Source: JAPPHA01 sp964291635 (GTDB lineage Bacteria; Pseudomonadota; Alphaproteobacteria; Rhodobacterales; Rhodobacteraceae). From it: DNA of 64,000 nt. Position numbers and translations under genes: made by a program. Location: NCBI GenBank assembly GCA_964291635.2, contig OZ219901.1, forward strand, positions 149,030 to 213,029, given 5' to 3'. The notes beneath the pieces are model-generated. The model worked only from the letters and a program-made list of their open reading frames with translations. It ran no database searches and had not been told where the DNA came from. Positions 1 through 13,857 of the stretch are shown piece after piece; positions within the stretch are counted from its first letter, which is position 1; the number at the start of each line of letters is the position of its first letter.

Positions 1-3904
<3,904 letters not shown>

Positions 3905-4118
3905 GTCTGTCGCTCGCTATTGTTGACGCGAATCCTGAACGGAACCTGCCGGGATGGCGGCTCCGAACCGGAATCGTGACGTTCCGACGCCCTTTTCCGC
4001 TGAACCTGTCGTGTCCAGCATGCGGCCCGGTAACATTCTGCCAGGGGTCCTGGAAAATCCCCTGGCCCATTTGGCGGGACCCGGGTGCAGGCCGGATCCC
4101 GGGTTCTTCGTCCCCGTT

Positions 4119-4136
4119 GGCCGGGCTTCCCCGGCC
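4119..4136 (-). terminator. GC hairpin between rplL and rpoB, possible attenuator
   Basis: A perfect 7-bp stem (GGCCGGG / CCCGGCC) with a 4-nt loop lies about 10 bp after the rplL stop and more than 200 bp before rpoB. There is no T-run after it, so a strong intrinsic terminator is unlikely. In other bacteria the rplL-rpoB spacer holds an attenuator and an RNA-processing site that lower rpoB output relative to ribosomal protein genes. That role is inferred here from position and structure only. Confidence 0.4.
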
Positions 4137-4146
4137 CGGGGCGCGC

Positions 4147-4527
4147 TCAGGTGAGTTCGACCTCTGCGCCGGCGGCCTCGAGTTTGGACTTGATTTCCTC
4201 GGCCTCCGCCTTTGGCGCACCTTCCTTGACGGTTTTTCCGCCCGCTTCCACCAGTTCCTTGGCCTCTTTCAGGCCGAGACCGGTAATGGCGCGGACTTCC
4301 TTGATCACGTTGATCTTCTTTTCGCCGAACGACTTGAGGATGACGTCGAATGAATCCTTTTCTTCCGCGGCTTCCTCGGCATCCCCTCCAGCGCCGGGAC
4401 CGGCGACCATGACGGCGCCTCCGGCCGGCTCGATGCCGTACTCTTCCTTCAGAATCGTCTTGAGTTCCTGCGCTTCGAGAAGCGTCAGCCCCACGATTTC
4501 CTCTGCCATTTTCTTCAGATCAGCCAT
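4147..4527 (-). CDS. rplL: Ribosomal protein L7/L12
   Basis: Stalk protein of the 50S subunit, which recruits and stimulates translational GTPases. The 126-residue product has normal length. It has an N-terminal dimerisation helix (MADLKKMAEEIVGLTLLEAQ), an Ala/Gly/Pro-rich hinge at residues 37-55, and the conserved C-terminal domain with EKKINVIKEVRAITGLGLKEAK. The start is the ATG at 4527. A longer open frame runs upstream to 4971, but it only shadows rplJ in another frame. rplJ lies 122 bp upstream in the same direction, and rpoB follows. Confidence 0.98.
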   Translation of the reverse strand: MADLKKMAEEIVGLTLLEAQELKTILKEEYGIEPAGGAVMVAGPGAGGDAEEAAEEKDSFDVILKSFGEKKINVIKEVRAITGLGLKEAKELVEAGGKTVKEGAPKAEAEEIKSKLEAAGAEVELT

Positions 4528-4649
4528 TTTCGTGTTCCGTTCGTTCTGGGTTTCTGTTCCTGGGTTCAGATCCTGTGTCCCGGCGCGGCAGCGCCGCCGT
4601 GTTCCGCGGGCCCTTCCGGTCGGTTGTCCCCGCGGCCGGCCGGTCTCGA

Positions 4650-5168
4650 TCAGGCGGCTTCCCTCATCTCCTCCACCGCGGACAGGACGCCCGCGATGCC
4701 TGACGCCGGTGCGCCTATTGCGGCTGCGACGCCTGACGCAGGCGCCGAGATGCAGGCCACGATGGACGCAATCAGCTCCTCGCGTGACGGCATCGACGCA
4801 ACTGCCTTGACGCCCGAGGGATCGAGGGTCGTGCCACCCATGGACCCGCCGAGGACGACGAGCTTGCCATTGTCCCTGGCGTAGGATTCCGTAACCCTTG
4901 CCGCGGTGACAGGATCCTCCGAAAAGGCGAAAACCGTCATCCCGGTCAGGAGGCCGGAAATTCCCTCGCACGGCGTGCCCCTGAGGGCGATCCTTGCGAG
5001 CCGGTTCTTGGCTACCCGGACGACTCCGCCCGAGTCACGCATGCGCCTGCGGTAGTCCTGCATTTCGGCGACAGACAGGCCTTGGTAATGGGCGACCACG
5101 ACCACACCAGAGTCCGTAAAGATCCGGCCGAGATCCTCGACCACCTGTTCTTTCTGGGCTCTATCCAC
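4650..5168 (-). CDS. rplJ: Ribosomal protein L10
   Basis: Base of the L7/L12 stalk on the 50S subunit. The 172-residue product has the usual length. It carries the N-terminal rRNA-binding domain (HYQGLSVAEMQDYRRRMR, then VAKNRLARIAL) and a C-terminal helix that docks L12 dimers. The start is a GTG at 5168, with GGAGA about 7 nt upstream. It sits between rplA and rplL. In many bacteria L10 complexed with L12 represses its own mRNA through the leader. The hairpins in the 263-bp rplA-rplJ spacer fit such control, but this is inference. Confidence 0.97.
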   Translation of the reverse strand: MDRAQKEQVVEDLGRIFTDSGVVVVAHYQGLSVAEMQDYRRRMRDSGGVVRVAKNRLARIALRGTPCEGISGLLTGMTVFAFSEDPVTAARVTESYARDNGKLVVLGGSMGGTTLDPSGVKAVASMPSREELIASIVACISAPASGVAAAIGAPASGIAGVLSAVEEMREAA

Positions 5169-5378
5169 AGTCTTTCTCCAATAGGCGGGAGGAATTCCTC
5201 CCGGCCGGGTTCTGCCGTCGGGGCGGGCAGCGCCCGCGATGCCGGCATCTTGGCAGTCCTCGGATACGGGTTCCTTCCAAAACCGCCCCGGAGTCGAAAC
5301 CCCTGGCCAATTCGAACGTTTCCCGTCTCAGGCAGGAAATTAAGCCCCCGCGGGCACCCGCCGTCTCGGACAGTTTCA

Positions 5379-5424
5379 GGCAGGCTCCCTGCCCGCCCCC
5401 GCCGGTCGGCCCGCCGGGCCGACC
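5379..5424 (-). promoter_or_regulatory. Paired hairpins in the rplJ leader
   Basis: Two perfect inverted repeats lie in the rplA-rplJ spacer. Positions 5404-5424 have 9-bp arms (GGTCGGCCC / GGGCCGACC) around 3 nt, starting 8 bp after the rplA stop. Positions 5379-5393 have 6-bp arms (GGCAGG / CCTGCC) around CTC. The spot matches where an L10(L12) autoregulatory leader or attenuator is found in other bacteria. There is no U-tract, so the exact role (attenuator, protein-binding leader or RNA-processing site) cannot be told from sequence. Confidence 0.45.
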
Positions 5425-5431
5425 GAACGTC

Positions 5432-6130
5432 TCATGGACCCGTGGCATCCGCGATGTCGACGGATACTCCGGGCCCCATTGTGGTACTCAGCGAGATCTT
5501 CTTCAGATACGTTCCCTTTGCCGCCTGAGGCTTTGCGCGGCTGATTGCCGCGACAAACGCCCGGGCATTCTCGACCAGCTTGTCCTCGTCGAAGGAAGCC
5601 TTGCCGATGCCCGCGTGGACAACGCCTGCGCGCTCGACGCGAAACTGGACCTGGCCGGCTTTGGCGGACTTGACCGCGCCGGCAACATCCTTGGTCACGG
5701 TGCCGACCTTGGGATTCGGCATCAGGTTGCGCGGGCCAAGTATCCTCCCGAGCCGTCCGACCACCGGCATCATGTCGGGCGTCGCGACACACCGGTCGAA
5801 TTCGATCGTGCCGCCCTGGATCGTCTCCATCAGATCCTCGGCCCCGACAATGTCCGCACCGGCTTCCTTCGCTTCGTCGGCCTTCTCGCCGCGGGCGAAT
5901 ACCGCCACGCGTACGTGTTTCCCGGTCCCGTTTGGCAACTCCACAACGCCCCGGACCATCTGGTCCGCGTGCCGCGGGTCGACACCCAGGTTCATGGCGA
6001 TCTCGACGGTTTCATCGAACTTGGCGGTCGCATTGCCCCTGATCAGGGCCACGGCCTCGACCAGGGAAACGGAGAGTTTGTCCCTGACCTCGTTCCGGGC
6101 CGTGCGAATTCTCTTTCCGGGTTTTGCCAA
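5432..6130 (-). CDS. rplA: Ribosomal protein L1
   Basis: L1 of the mobile 50S stalk near the E site; it also binds its own mRNA as a repressor in other bacteria. The 232-residue product is standard length. Typical blocks are present: FDETVEIAMNLGVDPRHADQ, the RGVVELPNGTGK segment, GRLGRILGPRNLMPNPKVGT, and a C-terminal TYLKKISLSTTMGPGV. The best start is a TTG at 6130 giving LAKPGKRIRT, with a G-rich stretch (AGGGGG) upstream. It begins 5 bp after the rplK stop, so the two are co-transcribed and probably translationally coupled. Confidence 0.97.
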   Translation of the reverse strand: MAKPGKRIRTARNEVRDKLSVSLVEAVALIRGNATAKFDETVEIAMNLGVDPRHADQMVRGVVELPNGTGKHVRVAVFARGEKADEAKEAGADIVGAEDLMETIQGGTIEFDRCVATPDMMPVVGRLGRILGPRNLMPNPKVGTVTKDVAGAVKSAKAGQVQFRVERAGVVHAGIGKASFDEDKLVENARAFVAAISRAKPQAAKGTYLKKISLSTTMGPGVSVDIADATGP

Positions 6131-6135
6131 TGTCT

Positions 6136-6564
6136 CTACCCCCTGACCTCGATTCCCATGGAGCGCGCCGAACCGAGCACGATATGCATGGCCGATTCAA
6201 TGTCGTAAGCGTTCAGGTCCCGCATCTTCGCCTTGGCGATTTCCTGCACCTGCGCCCGGGTGACATACCCCTTGATTTCCCGCCCCGGCGTATTTGCGGC
6301 CTTCTCCAGCCCGGCGGCCTTTTTCAGGAAGTGCGATGCGGGCGGGGTCCGGACCTCCATGCTGAATGACTTGTCGGCAAAGTAGGTGATGATCGTCGGG
6401 CATGGCGCGCCGGGTTCCATGTCCTGGGTCCTTGCATTGAACGCCTTGCAGAATTCCATGATGTTGATGCCGCGCTGGCCGAGCGCCGGGCCGACCGGCG
6501 GCGACGGGTTGGCCTGCCCTGCCGGCACCTGGAGCTTGACTTTTCCGACCACTTTCTTGGCCAT
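6136..6564 (-). CDS. rplK: Ribosomal protein L11
   Basis: Component of the GTPase-associated centre of the 50S subunit. The 142-residue product is full length, with the N-terminal proline-rich segment (PAGQANPSPPVGPALGQRG) and the C-terminal 23S rRNA-binding domain (VTRAQVQEIAKAKMRDLNA). The ATG start at 6564 is the only sensible one. nusG ends 106 bp upstream. The order nusG-rplK-rplA-rplJ-rplL-rpoB is the canonical bacterial one. Confidence 0.98.
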   Translation of the reverse strand: MAKKVVGKVKLQVPAGQANPSPPVGPALGQRGINIMEFCKAFNARTQDMEPGAPCPTIITYFADKSFSMEVRTPPASHFLKKAAGLEKAANTPGREIKGYVTRAQVQEIAKAKMRDLNAYDIESAMHIVLGSARSMGIEVRG

Positions 6565-6670
6565 GCCGGCCTCCCTTCACCCGGGTCCGGTTTCCCACCC
6601 GAACCCGTTCAATTCCAAATCCGGCCCTGTCCGGAGGCTTACGCGGTTTTCCCTGCCCGCAAGCCGGTGT

Positions 6671-7204
6671 TCAGCTCAGTTTCGACACCTGGGTGTATTC
6701 CAGGTCGACCGGGGTTGCGCGTCCGAAGATCGATACGCTGACCTTGAGGCGCGCATTTTCCTCGTCCACGTCCTCGACCATGCCGGAGAATCCTTCGAAC
6801 GGCCCGTCGATGACGCTGACGCTTTCGCCGATATCGAAACTGATGCGCGCACGCGGCCGTTCGCTGCCTTCACGCGCCCTGTTCAGGATCCGGTCGACAT
6901 CGGCGTCGGGCAACGGCGACGGCTTTCCGGGTTCGCCGAGAAATCCGGAGACCCGGTGAATGTTGTTGATCAGGTGGTATCCCCGTTCCGACATCTCCAT
7001 TTTCACGAGAACGTAGCCCGGCATGAATCGTCGTTCAGTATTGACTTTCTTGCCCCGCCGGATCTCGATGACTTCTTCGGTCGGAACGCAGACCTCGACG
7101 ATCGATTCTTCCATCCCCTCGTTTCTCACCACGTCCAGAATCGAATCGCGCACCCGTTTTTCGAAATTGGACAGCACGCTGACCGAATACCAACGCTTAG
7201 CCAT
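6671..7204 (-). CDS. nusG: Transcription termination/antitermination factor NusG
   Basis: NusG binds RNA polymerase and links it to Rho and ribosomal protein S10. From the ATG at 7204 (MAKRWYSVSVLSNFEKRVRD) the product is 177 residues, the usual size. An in-frame start at 7237 would add 11 atypical residues and is disfavoured. The NGN domain covers residues 5-110 (including RRFMPGYVLVKMEM and VSGFLGEPGKPSPL). A C-terminal KOW domain follows, at about 125-175 (FDIGESVSVIDGPFEGFSG). It lies 161 bp downstream of secE. Confidence 0.97.
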   Translation of the reverse strand: MAKRWYSVSVLSNFEKRVRDSILDVVRNEGMEESIVEVCVPTEEVIEIRRGKKVNTERRFMPGYVLVKMEMSERGYHLINNIHRVSGFLGEPGKPSPLPDADVDRILNRAREGSERPRARISFDIGESVSVIDGPFEGFSGMVEDVDEENARLKVSVSIFGRATPVDLEYTQVSKLS

Positions 7205-7365
7205 ATCGCTAGACGTCCTGCCAAAACACGGCGGCATTGCCGCAGAAATTTCTACTTTTCAAGGGGTTGCGGTTCCTGTGCCAACGAAAACACGACAAGC
7301 AGCCCGAATCGGCCAGCACCGCCGGGTATCGTTTCGCAGATTGTTAACAGAATCCGCCCGGTTGA

Positions 7366-7557
7366 TCAAGTGGCCATGTCGAGGATTCCCGTCAAACCCA
7401 GCCGAACAACCTGGTCAACGAGGAAGAAGAACAATGCCGCGACCGCGGCCATGAGAAAGACCATCACGGTCGTGATTGCCGTCTCCTTGCGCGTCGGCCA
7501 GACCACGCGGGACACCTCGGCCCGGACCTGCTGCATGAATACGAACGGATTCATCAT
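7366..7557 (-). CDS. secE: Preprotein translocase subunit SecE
   Basis: Small membrane subunit of the SecYEG channel. The product is 63 residues, the short single-span form common outside enterobacteria. The conserved cytoplasmic amphipathic stretch (VRAEVSRVVWPTRKETAITT) precedes one transmembrane helix at about residues 30-52. Two consecutive ATGs (7557 and 7554) could start it. It lies between tRNA-Trp and nusG, the usual alphaproteobacterial position. Confidence 0.95.
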   Translation of the reverse strand: MMNPFVFMQQVRAEVSRVVWPTRKETAITTVMVFLMAAVAALFFFLVDQVVRLGLTGILDMAT

Positions 7558-7609
7558 CGTGCTGTCTTCTCCTTGCCACCCCGCGGTCGAGAGACCAAGG
7601 GTAAATCCC

Positions 7610-7685
7610 TGGCAGGGGCGGAGGGACTCGAACCCCCGGCCCTCGGTTTTGGAGACCGATGCTCTACCGACTGAGCTACACCCCT
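7610..7685 (-). tRNA. trnW: tRNA-Trp (anticodon CCA)
   Basis: A 76-nt cloverleaf read on the minus strand begins AGGGGTGTAGCTCAGTCGG. The acceptor stem AGGGGTG pairs with CGCCCCT, including one G-T pair. The D-arm (GCTC...GAGC) and T-arm (GGGGGTTCGAGTCCC) are canonical. The anticodon loop reads CTCCAAA, giving anticodon CCA for tryptophan. Discriminator base G and the 3' CCA are encoded. Its place between tuf and secE is conserved in many proteobacteria. Confidence 0.97.
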
Positions 7686-7903
7686 ATCAGAACTCAACCC
7701 GAGTACCAGCCACCGCGTTTTTGCGCAAGCCATTGCGCGGGATCGATCGTGATCCGAATCCTGCGGGACGGATCCCCCGGGCCAACGCCCGGTATCGCGA
7801 CGGATCAGCGCCCGGCGGGCGGAATGGCCGGACGTGAAACCGGCATTGACCTGCCTCGTCCTGTCCCTGGTTCTCCGGAAGTCCCGCCTGGAGGATTCCG
7901 TGT

Positions 7904-9079
<1,176 letters not shown>

Positions 9080-9299
9080 GCCAGAAACCTCCAGTGCCCG
9101 CTGTTCTTTGCCGCCTTTTTGCGCACCTTGTGCCGCATCCCGACCCGCCGCGCCGCGTACCGACCGCCGAACGGAGCCGACCGCGTAATTGCTATCCCCT
9201 GTGAAATCAACATGGAATTTACCGCGTTGCCGGCCCTGGTCCCCGAACTGGCATGCGTGACCGCGCTTCGCTATGGTTACGCACGCGAAGTTGTTGACG

Positions 9300-10679
9300 A
9301 TGGAAAATCACCTGCAGACGGACGAAACCTCCGCGCCGGGCATCCCCCCTGCCGCAAGGCTCGTGACCGAGGTCTGGGGCCCGTTCAGAACGTTGCTTGC
9401 GGCCAGGAGAAACCTCCTCGAGATCATTCCCGAGGCCGTCACCAGGCGGCCGATCGTGTCAGGCCGCACCGGTGGCGTCCGCTGGCACATGGTCGCCGAG
9501 CCGGAAGCGCTCCGGCACATCCTCAGGGACAGGCTCGACATTTATCCGAAATCCGAAGTCATCAAGAACATTCTCGAGCCGGCGATCGGCCAGAGCCTGT
9601 TCATTGCCGATGGCGACCACTGGCGATGGCAAAGGCGGGCAGCGGCCCCGGTTTTCAGGCGTCGAAGCATCGACGGCCTCGCCCCGATCATGTCGGCCGC
9701 AGCCGACGCCGCATGCGGCAGGATTCTTGCAGGCAGCGGGCGCGCGGAACTGCACGGCGAGATGATTCAAACGACCTTTGACGTCATTGGCGACGTCTTG
9801 CTGGCAGGTGAGCGAAAATTTGACAAGGAATTCGTCCACGGGGCCATCGAGGCGTTCCTCGCTTCCGCAGCAAGAGTTTCCGTGCTGGACATCGCGGGAC
9901 TGTCGACGTGGTTCCCGCGACCGCGCCAGTTCTTCCGGCCCCGCTCGCTCAAGGTCCTGCGGCGAATCGCCGACGACGTCATCGCCGATCGATTGAAGCA
10001 GCGCGACCGGCCGGACCGGGATTTCCTCGACGCGCTTCTTGAAGGGGCGGATCCCGAGTCCGGCCGCCGGATGACTCCCGGCGAACTCAGGGACAACCTG
10101 CTGGCGTTCATCGTTGCCGGCCACGAGACGACCGCTCTTGCCCTTGCCTGGTCGTTTTATCTCTGCGCCTTCGATTCCCAGGTCCAGGAACGGCTGAGAT
10201 CCGAAGCTGAGGACGTTCTCGGGGGCCGCACCGCGGGCGCCGAGGATGTCCCGAATCTCCCCTACTCCCGCTCGGTGATCGAGGAAGCGCTCCGTCTCTA
10301 TCCTCCTGCGGCGATCCTTTCGCGTACCGCCCGTGCGCATGACCGGATCTGCGGCCGGGAGATTCGCCCGGGCGACACGGTCATTCTCCCGATCTACGCG
10401 CTGCACAGGCACCGCGAGCTCTGGGAATCGCCCGACAGTTTCGATCCCGGAAGATTCTCGGGGGATACCCGGATCGAACGGTACACCTATCTGCCATTCG
10501 GCGACGGCCCGCGGGTATGCATCGGCGCAAGTTTCGCGATGCTCGAGGCAGTGATCGTCCTTGCAACCCTGATGTCGCGGTTTCGGTTTCGACGGATCCG
10601 CGGGCTCGATCCGAAACCGGTCATGGTCCTGACGCTTCGCCCCATGGGCGGGGTGCATCTGGCAGTGGAGCGAATCTAG
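9300..10679 (+). CDS. Cytochrome P450
   Basis: Heme-thiolate monooxygenase, 459 residues from the ATG at 9300; an in-frame ATG at 9273 would add nine residues, and neither start has a clear ribosome site. Diagnostic motifs are all present: helix C WRWQRR at 109-114, helix I AGHETT at 273-278, ExxR (EEALR) at 328-332, PERF-like DPGRF at 382-386, and the heme loop FGDGPRVCIG at 400-409 with Cys407 as ligand. There is no signal peptide, so it should be a soluble class I type enzyme. No ferredoxin or ferredoxin reductase lies nearby, and the substrate cannot be guessed from sequence. A decayed copy of its last 90 codons lies at 14211-14475. Confidence 0.93.
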   Translation: MENHLQTDETSAPGIPPAARLVTEVWGPFRTLLAARRNLLEIIPEAVTRRPIVSGRTGGVRWHMVAEPEALRHILRDRLDIYPKSEVIKNILEPAIGQSLFIADGDHWRWQRRAAAPVFRRRSIDGLAPIMSAAADAACGRILAGSGRAELHGEMIQTTFDVIGDVLLAGERKFDKEFVHGAIEAFLASAARVSVLDIAGLSTWFPRPRQFFRPRSLKVLRRIADDVIADRLKQRDRPDRDFLDALLEGADPESGRRMTPGELRDNLLAFIVAGHETTALALAWSFYLCAFDSQVQERLRSEAEDVLGGRTAGAEDVPNLPYSRSVIEEALRLYPPAAILSRTARAHDRICGREIRPGDTVILPIYALHRHRELWESPDSFDPGRFSGDTRIERYTYLPFGDGPRVCIGASFAMLEAVIVLATLMSRFRFRRIRGLDPKPVMVLTLRPMGGVHLAVERI

Positions 10680-11008
10680 CGGCTTCAGGGTTGCGTCGGG
10701 CATAACTCCAGGCCTTGCCGATATGCGGTTTCGCTTCGCCGGTCTTGCTGAACCTTCCTTGCCGTTCCCGCTCCTGGATACGAAAACCGGCCTGGCCCCC
10801 CTGGGACGGATTCCATTCTGAACACGAACGAAATACAGGCGGAGACCGGCTCTTGCCAGGCAATGCCCTCCCCGGCTGATCGGTCGGCTTGAAGAACCCT
10901 GGCATTCCGGTCCAATAGTCCCGCTCGGTCAAGGCAACAGTCGGGCACGGAAGATCACGGGACGTGCCTGCGCCGGCAGACCGCTTGAGAACAGACTGGA
11001 GAAGAAAA

Positions 11009-12988
11009 TTGGAAGGCTTCCTGTTCCAGGCCGTCATCTACCTGATCGCCGCCCTGGTGGCCGTCCCGCTGTCCGTACGACTCGGCGTGGGTTCCGTTCT
11101 GGGGTACCTGATTGCCGGAATCCTGATCGGACCGGCTCTCGGCCTGATCGCGGACACCGGAGATCTGCAGCATTTCGCCGAGTTCGGCGTCGTGATGCTG
11201 CTGTTCATGATCGGGCTGGAGCTGTCTCCGCGCGCGCTCTGGGACATGCGTCACCGGCTTCTCGGTCTCGGAGGATTGCAGGTATCGCTGACGACCCTCC
11301 TGCTCATGATGATCTGCCTGTGGGGATTCGAAATGCCGTGGACGACGGCGCTTGCGGTCGGCATGGTCCTCGCGCTCTCCTCGACCGCGATCGTCCTGCA
11401 GACGCTGACCGAAAAGAACCTGATGCAATCGAACGGGGGGAGGGCGAGTTTCTCGGTACTGCTGATGCAGGACATTGCCGTCATTCCGATGCTGGCGATC
11501 CTGCCGCTTCTGGCAGCGCCGGGCGTCTCGGGCGGAAACGCCGGCGGTTCGGCCGGAACCGGTCATGCGCCGGCGGCGGGTGAAGGTGCCGGGCAGATAC
11601 AAGGGGTCGAGGCGACCGTCGCGTTCATTCAGTCGTTTCCGGGCTGGGTCGTCACGCTTGCGACGGTCGCGGCCGTCATGATGGTCGTGCTGTTCGGCCT
11701 TTATGCGGTACGGCCGCTTTTCCGGCTGGTCCATGTCGCCCGCCTCCGGGAACTCTACACGGCCCTGGCCCTGCTGATCGTTCTCGGTATCGCGTTCCTG
11801 ATGACACTCGTCGGGCTTTCTCCCGCTCTCGGGGCCTTCATGGCGGGTGTCGTGCTCGCCAACAGCGAATTCAGGCACCAGCTGGAAAGCGACATCGCGC
11901 CCTTCAAGGGCCTTTTGCTCGGGCTTTTCTTCATTACGGTCGGTGCCGGCATCAACTTCGCGGTGCTCTACCGGGATGCGTTGCAAATCGTGGCGCTCGC
12001 GCTGTTGCTGATGCTCACGAAGGGAGCCGTTCTGCTGGCCCTGGCCCACGTCTTTCGCATCCGCGCCAGCGGGAGATGGTTGTTCACGCTCGGCCTCGCG
12101 CAGGCCGGAGAGTTCGGATTCGTGCTGATCTCGTTCGCGTCCCAGCTCCTCGTTTTCGATTCGCGCCTCACCGAGCGGATGTACCTTGTCGTCGCGATGT
12201 CGATGCTGCTGACTCCGCTCTTCTTCATCGCCTGGGAAAAGCTGCGGCATCGCATGGGAGAGAGCCACGGTACGCCCGAAGCCGACGAAATCGACGAGCG
12301 GCAAGCCGTTATTATCGCCGGCATCGGACGCTTCGGACAGGTTGTGAGCCGTCTGCTGATGCTGGCCGGGTTCCGCGCCGTCGTGCTCGACAGCAGCCTC
12401 GAGGCGATCGAAACCATGCGCCGGTTCGGAATGAAGGGTTTCTTTGGCGATCCGACACAGCCCAATCTCCTGCACGCGGCGAGACTGGAGGAAGCGCGCG
12501 TGCTCGTGGTGGCCCTCGACGACAAGGAGGCTACGACCAAGCTCGTGCGGTATGCGCGCAATCAAAATCCCGATCTGCACATCGTTGCCAGGGCATATGA
12601 CAGGTTGCATGCCTACGAACTCTACGAGGTGGGTGCCGATGACATCGTCAGGGAACTGTTCGACAGCTCACTCAGGGCGGGCCGTTACGTGCTCGAGAAC
12701 ATGGGACTGGCAGACGTCGAGGCGTCCAGGATCGAGCACTTCTATTTCCGCAAGGACCGCGAGGCGCTGCGCGAACTTGCGGAATTGTGGGATCCGGAAC
12801 TGAAGGTCAGCGAAAACCCTGCCTACATGGAGCGCGCGCGCGAGCTCGACGCCGCGCTTGAAACCGCTCTGGTTGCCCATCTCGGGCAGGGAATAACGGA
12901 GCCCCTTCCCGGTGAAGGCAGCACTGCCGCATCATTGGCCCCGGATGACGGGAACAGGAGTTATCGTGATGAAGGCGGAACAGGCTGA
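11009..12988 (+). CDS. Kef-type K+/H+ antiporter (CPA2 family) with TrkA-N domain
   Basis: Monovalent cation:proton antiporter of the KefB/KefC type, which in characterised members expels K+ during electrophile stress under glutathione control. I prefer the TTG at 11009 (LEGFLFQAVIYLIAALVAVP), preceded by GGAGAAG; an in-frame GTG at 10964 would add 15 hydrophilic residues. The N-terminal two-thirds hold about 12 transmembrane helices, with family segments GSVLGYLIAGILIGP and GLSPALGAFMAGVVLA. A Gly/Ala-rich insert (about 30 residues) follows MLAILPLLAAPG. The C-terminal TrkA-N domain has the Rossmann motif AGIGRFGQVVSRLL. No KefF/KefG-like ancillary gene lies adjacent. Confidence 0.9.
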   Translation: MEGFLFQAVIYLIAALVAVPLSVRLGVGSVLGYLIAGILIGPALGLIADTGDLQHFAEFGVVMLLFMIGLELSPRALWDMRHRLLGLGGLQVSLTTLLLMMICLWGFEMPWTTALAVGMVLALSSTAIVLQTLTEKNLMQSNGGRASFSVLLMQDIAVIPMLAILPLLAAPGVSGGNAGGSAGTGHAPAAGEGAGQIQGVEATVAFIQSFPGWVVTLATVAAVMMVVLFGLYAVRPLFRLVHVARLRELYTALALLIVLGIAFLMTLVGLSPALGAFMAGVVLANSEFRHQLESDIAPFKGLLLGLFFITVGAGINFAVLYRDALQIVALALLLMLTKGAVLLALAHVFRIRASGRWLFTLGLAQAGEFGFVLISFASQLLVFDSRLTERMYLVVAMSMLLTPLFFIAWEKLRHRMGESHGTPEADEIDERQAVIIAGIGRFGQVVSRLLMLAGFRAVVLDSSLEAIETMRRFGMKGFFGDPTQPNLLHAARLEEARVLVVALDDKEATTKLVRYARNQNPDLHIVARAYDRLHAYELYEVGADDIVRELFDSSLRAGRYVLENMGLADVEASRIEHFYFRKDREALRELAELWDPELKVSENPAYMERARELDAALETALVAHLGQGITEPLPGEGSTAASLAPDDGNRSYRDEGGTG

Positions 12989-13305
12989 AACCCGACGCCG
13001 CTCGAAATCCCGCGCGACTGATTCCCGAAAACCTTCAAGTGTGACCGGATTCTGCCACGTGCGGTCGAGCACACGGGATCCGTTTCAATGCAGCAGGTGT
13101 GCACCTAACCCAGTAAAGACATTCGCTTGAGCGCTATCGGGTCCAGCAGCAGCGGTCTGGCACCAAAGGAAGTTCAGGCAGCTGTCATCCGAAGATGCCT
13201 CAAGAACCATTCATGACCGCCAACCGCCCTGACCCAGAAGGGCTTCGGAGGTTTCAATTGATCGGAACCAAGACAGGGTCAGCAATCTGAAAACGCCGGC
13301 AACGA
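12989..13305 (+). other. Non-coding gap between kef and yafQ
   Basis: No convincing gene. Short frames here lack family resemblance. A small inverted repeat AGGTG-TG-CACCT occurs near 13097-13108. The yafQ/dinJ operon converges on the antiporter gene across this gap, so terminators would be expected, but no clear stem with a T-run is visible. Confidence 0.5.
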
Positions 13306-13587
13306 TTACAGACTCAGTTCACTGTGTGAACCGAGGCGGACGAGATCAAGGTGATCCGTATCCGGCTTGCGGTAGATCAGAACCAGGTCGGGCCGGATAT
13401 GGCAGTCCCGGTGGTCCTTCCATGAACCGGTAAGCGCATGATCCCGCTGGCGCCGGGCAAGCGGTCGGTCTGCTGCGAGATCGGTAATGATCCCCGCAAG
13501 TTCTTCATCCAGCGTTTTGGAAAGCTTTCCCTTCTTCTCGCGTCTGTAGTCCCGCTTGAAGGCTCGGGTGCGCCTAATCGTCCGCAT
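13306..13587 (-). CDS. yafQ: YafQ-family mRNA interferase toxin (RelE superfamily)
   Basis: Ribosome-dependent mRNA endonuclease toxin, 93 residues, the usual YafQ size. The catalytic set of E. coli YafQ (His50, His63, Asp67, His87) is matched by His50, His63, Asp67 and His88. The C-terminus ends RLGSHSELSL, close to the family consensus. The ATG start at 13587 lies inside the end of the antitoxin gene (14-bp overlap), so translation is coupled and antitoxin is made first. All key residues are present, so the toxin is predicted to be active. Confidence 0.9.
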   Translation of the reverse strand: MRTIRRTRAFKRDYRREKKGKLSKTLDEELAGIITDLAADRPLARRQRDHALTGSWKDHRDCHIRPDLVLIYRKPDTDHLDLVRLGSHSELSL

Positions 13588-13831
13588 TGAGATCGGCCAT
13601 CAAGCCGTCGACATCGCCGACAGTCACCAACTCGCCACGGCGTGCTGCGTGGATGGCGGCAATCGTTTCCTCATTCGGTATCAGCAGTTCAAAGGGCAAT
13701 CTTTTTTCGGCGGCAATCCTTACCATCATCAGGCGGAATGCATCGGACACCGTGAGACCGATTGCCTCCAGCACCGCGGCGGCTTCGTCCTTGGTCTTCT
13801 CGTCAATGCGTGCCCGAACAACAGTGCGCAT
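13574..13831 (-). CDS. dinJ: DinJ/RelB-family antitoxin
   Basis: Antitoxin of the YafQ pair. From the ATG at 13831 (MRTVVRARIDEKTKDEAAAV) the product is 85 residues. A GGAGG sits 9 nt upstream of this ATG, which decides against the longer frame opening at 13936. The N-terminal ribbon-helix-helix (TVVRARIDEKTKDEAAAVLEAIGLTVSDAFRL) binds DNA in the family. The acidic/helical C-terminus (VGDVDGLMADLNADD) wraps the toxin. It autoregulates in known systems. Confidence 0.9.
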   Translation of the reverse strand: MRTVVRARIDEKTKDEAAAVLEAIGLTVSDAFRLMMVRIAAEKRLPFELLIPNEETIAAIHAARRGELVTVGDVDGLMADLNADD

Positions 13832-13848
13832 GATCTCAATCCTCCGTA

Positions 13849-13857
13849 GTAGGCTAC
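13849..13857 (-). promoter_or_regulatory. Small palindrome upstream of dinJ, candidate operator
   Basis: GTAGGCTAC (GTAG-G-CTAC) lies 18 bp before the dinJ start codon and just upstream of its ribosome site. DinJ-type antitoxins repress their own promoter by binding palindromes here. The element is short, so it is only a candidate. Confidence 0.3.

Noticed and set aside
10955..12610. Minus-strand 551-codon open frame opposite the Kef antiporter
   Set aside because: Composition is His/Gln/Glu/Arg-rich shadow of hydrophobic codons; no start signal or family match.
13097..13108. AGGTG-TG-CACCT inverted repeat as an operator
   Set aside because: Too short and not near a start codon; no evidence beyond chance.
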